Below the pieces are notes generated by a model. The model did no database searches. It had not been told where the DNA came from and saw only the letters and a list, made by a program, of their open reading frames with translations. Of a DNA stretch of 61,860 nt, positions 56,021 to 61,860 are shown one piece after another. Positions within the stretch are counted from its first letter, which is position 1. Every line of letters starts with the position of its first letter. This DNA comes from Candidatus Poribacteria bacterium (GTDB taxonomy: Bacteria; Poribacteria; WGA-4E; WGA-3G). Made by a program: the position numbers and the translations under genes. Where the stretch lies: contig JAPOQK010000078.1 in assembly GCA_026710795.1 (NCBI GenBank), positions 1 through 61,860 on the forward strand, read 5' to 3'.

Positions 56021-58111
56021 TCATGCTATATTCAGAAAGGGTTTCATATCCCAAAGAAGGATAGTGCCATCAAAACTACCACTTGCAAGGAGTTCACCAT
56101 CTGGAGAAAAAGCTAAATCTTGGACATCTGTTGTATGCCCCCAGAAAGTGTGTATATTTTGCCCGGTTGCGATTTCCCATATTCGTATGGATACTCTATC
56201 CAATCCCTTTATCCACCACGACCCAGAGACGAGATATTTTCCACAGGGAGAAAATGTGAGCGCAAAAGGTTTGCTACACGTTTCGGGTAGTAGTATTAGC
56301 ATACGCGTTTCTAAGGTTGCTGCATCCCGCAACCGGATATGATCCTGTATCCCACAAGCGATAATAGTGCCACAACGAGAGAAAGCGAGTTTGTTAGGAA
56401 TACACTTATATTGCTTGATTATTTTTTTCTTTAATTGAATATATTGTTGGATCTGTTCTGGATTGCCTCTATAAAGGGAGAAATCTTCTGGAAGTTCTGT
56501 AGGGAACACACCGAGCTGTTCACCGCTGACAATATCCCAAAGCATTCCCGCACTCCCTTTTGCTGCAGCAGCGAGTTGTTTTCCATCGGGGTGAAAGGCA
56601 GTTGTTAGAATCAATCGGTTGTCTCCTGTAAGTGTGTTGACTTTCTTCCCGGACTGTGTATTCCAGACATTGATATCACCTATAGCTGTATCGATGAAAT
56701 ATTCACCTGTCGGTGAAAAACGCATTTCACGCCAAGATCTAAATCTGTCACTGTCCGCGAGTTCTGTAATGAGTGTTTCAGACACAATATCCCAGATTTC
56801 AACTGACCCTCTTGGAAGGTCTCGAAGTGCCAATCGTTCCCCGCAAGGCGACAAGGCACTGACACGGTACCACTGCTGTTTCTCTTCTTCTGTTAGGTTT
56901 TCCGTAAGTGTTGTGCGTTGTGCTTGGATATTTGGCGTTGGTAATATTTGTTCTGTTTGTCGCTTTGTAGCATCCCAGTATATATGATACATGCCATACC
57001 CATGTCCACTTGCAATTGTCTTGCCTTTTATAGAAAAAGCGACTGAGTAGACAGCAGGTTTATGGTTAGCAGGACTTGAAACTGTACTTGATGGTGAACC
57101 AACCGTCCACCCACAGAGCTTACTGCGTGAGAGGATCGTTGCGATATGTGCACCATCGGGTGAAAAATGTACATGATGTCCGCTTATAAAATGATCATGC
57201 GGGGGTTTCTCACGTTCAAAAGTATCTATTTTTTCTTTTCTAATAGCATCCCAAATCACAACTTTATATTCGTAAATATCGGCAATGCGTAGTGTGCTAT
57301 CAGATGTATAGGCAGGGATTACCCTTTTCCCTTCATAAGCAATGATTTCTGTTTCCAAAGTACCGTTGTAAACATTCCATACCAACACTTCATTGTTCCG
57401 ATTAGCAGTAGCAATATATTGTCCGCATGGAGAAAAAACGAGATAACGATATGAAGATAGTGCCGAGGATTGGCTAAGATGTGCTATGTGTTCACCGGTT
57501 TCAATATCGGAAATAGTGAGAGTGTGATGTGGGGTTCCAGCAGACACATATCCGAGCAAGTTCTCTATCGGAGAAAAATAGATAGGAAAATCGTGTCCTC
57601 TTGTATCTTCAACGTCAATCGGAAAGTTTTTAATAGGTTCGTCCGTGTTTTTTCGCCACGCGTAGACAACATTTTGCTTATCAAAACAAGATGCTGCTAA
57701 GTATTGGTTATCTTGAGAAAAACAGAGCTGCCAAAAATATCCTGACGTTGCTTCTACATTCTTGCGATGGTTTATCTTTGCAAGACACTTTAGCGTTTGT
57801 GTGTCCCATACCTTCACCACTCCATCAAGATTACTGGTGGCAATCAACCGGGCATCGCTTGAAAAGACTATGGTATTAACCATTCCACTTTCTGTTTCAA
57901 ATAAAGCGAGCGGTTTCAGGGATGGTCGAACATACAACCAACAGCCGATGGGGGTTGCGACAGCAATATGTCTCCCGTCAGGTGAAAAGGACATATCCGA
58001 TACGCGTCCCCTTGCTAATCTACCAATTGCACCTGCAGGAAGGTGCCATGTTGTGGAATCTGTGTTTTCAGGTGGTTTATGTTTAGGAGTTGAGGTAGTA
58101 TTGTCTTCCAT
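56021..58111 (-). CDS. WD40 double-propeller protein, array member 2
   Basis: A 696-residue WD40 protein. The cap is STTWHLPAGAIGRLARGRVS, followed by DMSFSPDGRHIAVATPIGCW. The last unit is FSPDGELLASGSFDGTILLWD followed by MKPF. About 13 units are recognisable. AAGGAG precedes the ATG. The gap to member 3 is 120 bp and holds that gene's ribosome-binding site. The last 60 residues are nearly identical to those of member 3, which suggests recent duplication or gene conversion at the 3' ends. Role unknown. Confidence 0.9.
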   Translation of the reverse strand: MEDNTTSTPKHKPPENTDSTTWHLPAGAIGRLARGRVSDMSFSPDGRHIAVATPIGCWLYVRPSLKPLALFETESGMVNTIVFSSDARLIATSNLDGVVKVWDTQTLKCLAKINHRKNVEATSGYFWQLCFSQDNQYLAASCFDKQNVVYAWRKNTDEPIKNFPIDVEDTRGHDFPIYFSPIENLLGYVSAGTPHHTLTISDIETGEHIAHLSQSSALSSYRYLVFSPCGQYIATANRNNEVLVWNVYNGTLETEIIAYEGKRVIPAYTSDSTLRIADIYEYKVVIWDAIRKEKIDTFEREKPPHDHFISGHHVHFSPDGAHIATILSRSKLCGWTVGSPSSTVSSPANHKPAVYSVAFSIKGKTIASGHGYGMYHIYWDATKRQTEQILPTPNIQAQRTTLTENLTEEEKQQWYRVSALSPCGERLALRDLPRGSVEIWDIVSETLITELADSDRFRSWREMRFSPTGEYFIDTAIGDINVWNTQSGKKVNTLTGDNRLILTTAFHPDGKQLAAAAKGSAGMLWDIVSGEQLGVFPTELPEDFSLYRGNPEQIQQYIQLKKKIIKQYKCIPNKLAFSRCGTIIACGIQDHIRLRDAATLETRMLILLPETCSKPFALTFSPCGKYLVSGSWWIKGLDRVSIRIWEIATGQNIHTFWGHTTDVQDLAFSPDGELLASGSFDGTILLWDMKPFLNIA

Positions 58112-58209
58112 AAATATGACTCCTTATACATCTAATGGATTGTGGGATTCGTTAATTTTATACGTTGAGATGTACTGTGAAGTTGATCGAGAGAAATAAC
58201 AAGACATGT

Positions 58210-60213
58210 TTATGAATTGATATAAGGTTTTAAATCCCAGAGGAAAATCACCCCATCATGTCCACCACTTGCAAGAACGGTGCAGTCCTTAGATATTGCA
58301 ATACACTGAACGTCAGTTGTGTGTCCAGAAAACGTTGCGATATTCTCTCCTGTCGCCACTTTCCATAAACGAATAGGAACTTTCTGCAAATCACCTTGCC
58401 ACCATGAACCTGAAAAAAGGTACTCTCCACAAGGTGAAAAACTTAACGTGATTGGTCTTTGATTACCTTCGGGTTGCGGAATTGTCATTAAAACACTACC
58501 ATTTGATGCATCCCACAAAATTATTTCTCCCCACTGACCCCCAGCAATTAAGTCGCCACGAGGTGAGAATGTAATCCCTCTGTCGTAATTGCGGTATTGT
58601 CTCCCTCCTGAAGGTGGAGCTAAGGGCAGTTCTGTAATCTGTTTTCCTGCTTCAACGTCCCATAATCTCGCTGTTCTATCTCGTGATATACTTGCGAGTT
58701 GTTTCGCGTCGGGACTGAATGCTACCCCTTCAATATATTCCGTATGTCCAGTGAGATGTGCATGCAATTTCCAAGTATCTTTTTCATCACCACTATAGGA
58801 TTTATTTTTATAATCCCATACATAGATGTTATAATCTCTATCTGTTCTCGCCAACCGGTCTCCTGTTGGTGCGAACGCTTCACTACCTGTAATCTGTGTC
58901 AGTTTAATCTCATGTATGGGAATTTCGGTTATTGGTTCACTACTGCCATTTTCCCATACTTTTAAGTAGTCATCGTCTCCACCAGTGGCGATTATTTTTC
59001 CTTTAGAGGATAAATAAAGATGAAGTGTCCTGCTTGTGGGCAAATCTGCACCAGTGGGACGTCGTCCTCGTCTACGGGAAACATCCCAGAAAAGTGCTTT
59101 CCAACCCCAGTACGTAGCCACAAGCGTTTCTACATCTTCATCCATTGTAAAGGCTAATGAATTGACTGTCCGTGTATGTCCATGAATGCTTGGAAGTGCT
59201 TCTTCAGTGGATTTATCTTTATTCCAGAATTTGATTTCACCATCATCAATATATACTAATTGGGTGCCGTCATCTGAAAAACGGACGGAACTCAGTTTGC
59301 TCCCTTTTTCGAGTGTATCCATCTTTTCGTTCTTTTCTAAATCCCAGATTTCAATTTTTGGGTTAGTCGGAAAAACCATTGCAGCAATAAGATCATTCTC
59401 TGATGAAAAGAATGGGACCATATTGGCGTCTTCAAAGCCAGTATATACTTTTTCCAAGTTACCGTTTTCTACATCCCACACATTAATACTTCCCTCTGAA
59501 CCACCAGCAGCAAAGAATTGTCCACACTGCGAAAAGCAATGATGTCCCCACCTCTCAGTCCACTCAAGACAATTGATTTGTTTTCCTGTTTCTACCTCCC
59601 ATACTCCAATGTATTCAGCAGTCCGGTTTTTATGATCATAACACGAACCTGCCAAAATGCTTAAATCGGAAGAAAAGCAACTCGGATATATGGTATTTAT
59701 GGATTCGGTTTCTGTTTCACTTAATTCAATTTCTATTTCACTTATTTGTGTGCCTGTTCCTGAGCACCAGATGAAAATCTTTCTGTTGTCACCATTGAAC
59801 GCAACGAGGTGCTCCCCATCTTGAGAAAATACAGGATTTGAAATACCCCATCGGATCTGTTCCTTAGATAACTCCATCTCAGCTATACAAACTCCATTTT
59901 GGATGTCCCATACTCTGATTGCTTGGAGATATGTGTATGCAGCAATACATCGACTATCAGGTGAAAATGTAACAGCATCAATGAATCCCCTATCAGTTTC
60001 CCACAGTGCAATAGGAGTAAATGTAGGATATTTGTAAATCCAAAGTCCCATAGTTGATCCCGCAGCGAAGTGCTGTCCATCCGGTGAGAATGCCATATCC
60101 CGGACGCTGCCTCGCCCTAATCGGGCAATTGCACCTTCAGGAAGTGCCAATTTAGAAACTTCGTTCTCGTGAAAATTAAAGGGAGTGGTTGTTTGTGATT
60201 TTGTGGTTTCCAT
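58210..60213 (-). CDS. WD40 double-propeller protein, array member 1 (first)
   Basis: A 667-residue protein. I count 14 WD40 units, which fits two seven-bladed propellers. The cap is KLALPEGAIARLGRGSVR, then DMAFSPDGQHFAAGSTMGLW. The final unit is ISKDCTVLASGGHDGVIFLWD followed by LKPY. It has AAAAGGAG before the ATG and a possible promoter at 60248-60276. It is the member nearest tRNA-Ile and 16S. Residues about 155-175 include a Glu-rich insert. No signal peptide. Function unknown; scaffold role inferred. Confidence 0.9.
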   Translation of the reverse strand: METTKSQTTTPFNFHENEVSKLALPEGAIARLGRGSVRDMAFSPDGQHFAAGSTMGLWIYKYPTFTPIALWETDRGFIDAVTFSPDSRCIAAYTYLQAIRVWDIQNGVCIAEMELSKEQIRWGISNPVFSQDGEHLVAFNGDNRKIFIWCSGTGTQISEIEIELSETETESINTIYPSCFSSDLSILAGSCYDHKNRTAEYIGVWEVETGKQINCLEWTERWGHHCFSQCGQFFAAGGSEGSINVWDVENGNLEKVYTGFEDANMVPFFSSENDLIAAMVFPTNPKIEIWDLEKNEKMDTLEKGSKLSSVRFSDDGTQLVYIDDGEIKFWNKDKSTEEALPSIHGHTRTVNSLAFTMDEDVETLVATYWGWKALFWDVSRRRGRRPTGADLPTSRTLHLYLSSKGKIIATGGDDDYLKVWENGSSEPITEIPIHEIKLTQITGSEAFAPTGDRLARTDRDYNIYVWDYKNKSYSGDEKDTWKLHAHLTGHTEYIEGVAFSPDAKQLASISRDRTARLWDVEAGKQITELPLAPPSGGRQYRNYDRGITFSPRGDLIAGGQWGEIILWDASNGSVLMTIPQPEGNQRPITLSFSPCGEYLFSGSWWQGDLQKVPIRLWKVATGENIATFSGHTTDVQCIAISKDCTVLASGGHDGVIFLWDLKPYINS

Positions 60214-60247
60214 TAAATCTCCTTTTCAAATCTTTATTGTAGACTTA

Positions 60248-60276
60248 ATAATATGCAAGACTTACGCAATTTTCAG
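60248..60276 (-). promoter_or_regulatory. Possible promoter for the WD40 array
   Basis: On the minus strand CTGAAA (60276-60271), 17 bp spacer and TATTAT (60253-60248), about 35 bp upstream of the first WD40 ATG. The match is moderate. If used, it would make the array independent of rRNA transcription. Confidence 0.4.
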
Positions 60277-60334
60277 GATATTACCAAGAATTATGACAGA
60301 ATTGATGTAATTTCCATAAGAATTGTAGTTTTCT

Positions 60335-60653
60335 GCGCGCTTACATGAAGATTAAATATTTAATTTGGTAATTTCTTGTTAGGTATATTCTGAATATGTC
60401 AAACGCTCTTCAGTCCCGTAGGGACGCAATGTTTATAGCAGAGGTGTTATCTCTTCTCTTAGTCCCGTAGGGACGATATGTCCTTGCAGCACATGGCAAC
60501 AAACATATCGTCCCTACCAAATCAACGCTGTGAATGCGCAAAGGGCATTCAGCGGGACTAAAGAGCGTGTCCGCAACGTTTTCTATAAACATATCGTCCC
60601 TACGGGACTAAGGAAAATACCGAATTAATAAATTAATCTTCATGTAAGCGCGC
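60335..60653. mobile_element. 319-bp element with 21-bp terminal inverted repeats
   Basis: Ends are perfect inverted repeats: 60335-60355 (GCGCGCTTACATGAAGATTAA) and 60633-60653. Inside are several AGTCCCGTAGGGACG palindromes (about 60412, 60459, 60588). One palindrome is split by a 34-base AAATCAACG...GGCATTC module (about 60518-60552). It has no coding capacity for a transposase, so it would be a non-autonomous, MITE-like element. Confidence 0.6.
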
Positions 60654-60888
60654 CTACCATTTGCACGCAAGTTCTGTAAATTGTATGTTTGATTTACAAA
60701 TACAGCGTTTTATCAAAACACAATTCATTGCGTGTTATATGTTTTGTTAACACTGTGAAAACAACAATATAAATGTAAGAGATAGATTCTAATGAAATAA
60801 ACACTTTAAGGCATTGGTGCCTTGTACAACAATATTAGGAATGGGTGGTAAGAAAGTAATTCGTTTTGTTTAAAAACCTGTGGATATG

Positions 60889-61059
60889 CCAATTTACTGA
60901 GGGTGGTGCATAATTGTTTTTCAAACAACGCAACAGAAATCGGTTTATTTCATAATCTTGTAACATTCTGTAGGAGCGACCTCTCGGTCGCGACCAGGAG
61001 GTCGCTCCTACAGAAGACTCGGTAGCACGTTATTTATGCACCACCCTCAATTAACTGAA
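60889..61059. mobile_element. 170-bp MITE-like element with inverted ends
   Basis: TGAGGGTGGTGCATAA (60898-60913) is the exact inverse of 61034-61049, and weaker complementarity extends outward to about 25 bp. Between them lies a GTAGGAGCGACC...GGTCGCGACC and GGTCGCTCCTAC palindrome (about 60970-61017). There is no coding capacity. It lies between the WD40 array and tRNA-Ile. Confidence 0.6.
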
Positions 61060-61297
61060 CATTACTATAGGTACAGTGGATATGTGAAAATATGGTCAGT
61101 AGTATGGAAAACTAATGGTTACTAAACATCTGTTTGCATGCGGGGAAAACATTAGGTGTGAGGAATTAAACATAAGCTGAAGATATTCCTTTATAACAAG
61201 GAAATTGTATTGCGAATATTTATAATACTATATTTTACCTAATGAAAATGTTGAGAAGATTGTTAAATTTAGTTGGTTGGATAAGTTTAGAAAAGAA
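61060..61297. other. AT-rich spacer next to tRNA-Ile, no gene seen
   Basis: No ORF with a ribosome-binding site and no clear terminator. Transcription from 16S and tRNA-Ile would have to end here, or continue through the two inverted-repeat elements into the WD40 array. Confidence 0.4.
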
Positions 61298-61371
61298 TGG
61301 GCTTACCTGGAATCGAACCAGGGACCTCGCGCTTATCAGGCGCGCGCTCTAACCTTCTGAGCTATAAGCCC
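61298..61371 (-). tRNA. tRNA-Ile (GAT anticodon)
   Basis: A 74-base tRNA. The cloverleaf is intact, and the anticodon loop CTGATAA gives GAT. The acceptor stem pairs GGGCTTA with TAAGCCC. CCA is not encoded. It lies about 120 bp after the 16S 3' end, as in typical rRNA spacers, but the usual tRNA-Ala partner is 12 kb away. Confidence 0.96.
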
Positions 61372-61484
61372 CTGAGAGAAATAAGAAAGTATGTTTTTGA
61401 AAGTTAAATAGGAAGTCGTATATGCCTTGTAAAGATCAAGAGCGTTATGAACAAGGAGATTGTGTGAGAATATCCTCGTTATTG

Positions 61485-61860
<376 letters not shown>

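Noticed and set aside
60403..60613. Repeated AGTCCCGTAGGGACG units considered as a CRISPR array
   Set aside because: Repeats are palindromic, vary in orientation and spacing, lack unique spacers of constant length, and no cas gene is present.
49061..61297. Idea that the rRNA split is purely an assembly chimera
   Set aside because: Not fully excluded, but the intact promoters before tRNA-Ala, the same strand and order of both halves and the tRNA-exact break point favour a real arrangement. Kept as a finding with a long-read test.

Overview
The window looks like a chromosomal segment of an uncultured Gram-negative bacterium with moderately low GC. I infer Candidatus Poribacteria or a close relative. 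The pointers are WD40-protein arrays, a DUF4159 protein, HEAT-repeat lipoproteins, LamG/CBM proteins with a shared C-terminal motif, Gfo/Idh/MocA and aldo-keto reductases, and abundant palindromic intergenic repeats. Signal peptides, lipoboxes, OmpA-like domains, a LolA-like protein and beta-barrel candidates show an outer membrane. The 16S 3' end carries a standard anti-Shine-Dalgarno, and most genes start behind AAGGAG-type sites. Taxonomy is inference; no database was searched.

Layout. (1) 1-8.2 kb: a repeat-rich leader, then a co-directional series: HelY/Ski2-like helicase, GNAT acetyltransferase, two HEAT lipoproteins (one with PDZ-like modules), metallophosphoesterase, cupin and an isolated trpF. 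(2) 8.2-15.1 kb: two paralogous predicted outer-membrane proteins, a GT-C glycosyltransferase on the other strand and two Amt ammonium transporters. (3) 15.1-18.8 kb: LamG protein, membrane-anchored WD40 protein and a short-chain-dehydrogenase relic. (4) 18.8-24.4 kb, minus strand: a tightly packed envelope operon (beta-barrel-like protein, LolA-like protein, signal-peptide YidD, TPR protein), two small paralogous membrane proteins and a Gfo/Idh/MocA oxidoreductase. (5) 25.1-32.3 kb: a tandem duplication of an S10 serine carboxypeptidase including its promoter, a second Gfo/Idh/MocA protein, an OLD-like ATPase/TOPRIM protein and an aldo-keto reductase. (6) 33.1-38.7 kb: two solute-binding-protein/OmpA fusions flanking a membrane-anchored vWA protein, then a Tat-exported DUF4159 protein. 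(7) 38.9-45.6 kb: a small membrane protein, then minus-strand genes for a flavoprotein, lipoproteins, a secreted HExxH protease with a T9SS-like tail, a flavin/PLP-fold oxidase and a CBM-like protein.

(8) 45.7-61.9 kb is the most striking part. An rRNA operon on the minus strand is split. The 16S 3' end and tRNA-Ile(GAT) lie at 61.3-61.9 kb. tRNA-Ala(TGC), 23S and 5S lie at 45.7-49.1 kb. The roughly 12.2 kb between the two tRNAs, which normally sit within one short spacer, holds five tandem co-oriented WD40 genes and two inverted-repeat elements. The tRNA-Ala/23S/5S half has its own tandem near-consensus promoters with AT-rich upstream tracts, a boxA-like site, a long 23S processing stem and an intrinsic terminator. 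It therefore looks like a self-sufficient transcription unit.

Many intergenic regions carry short palindromic repeats of several families, some nested inside others. They account for most non-coding sequence and for several spurious short ORFs.
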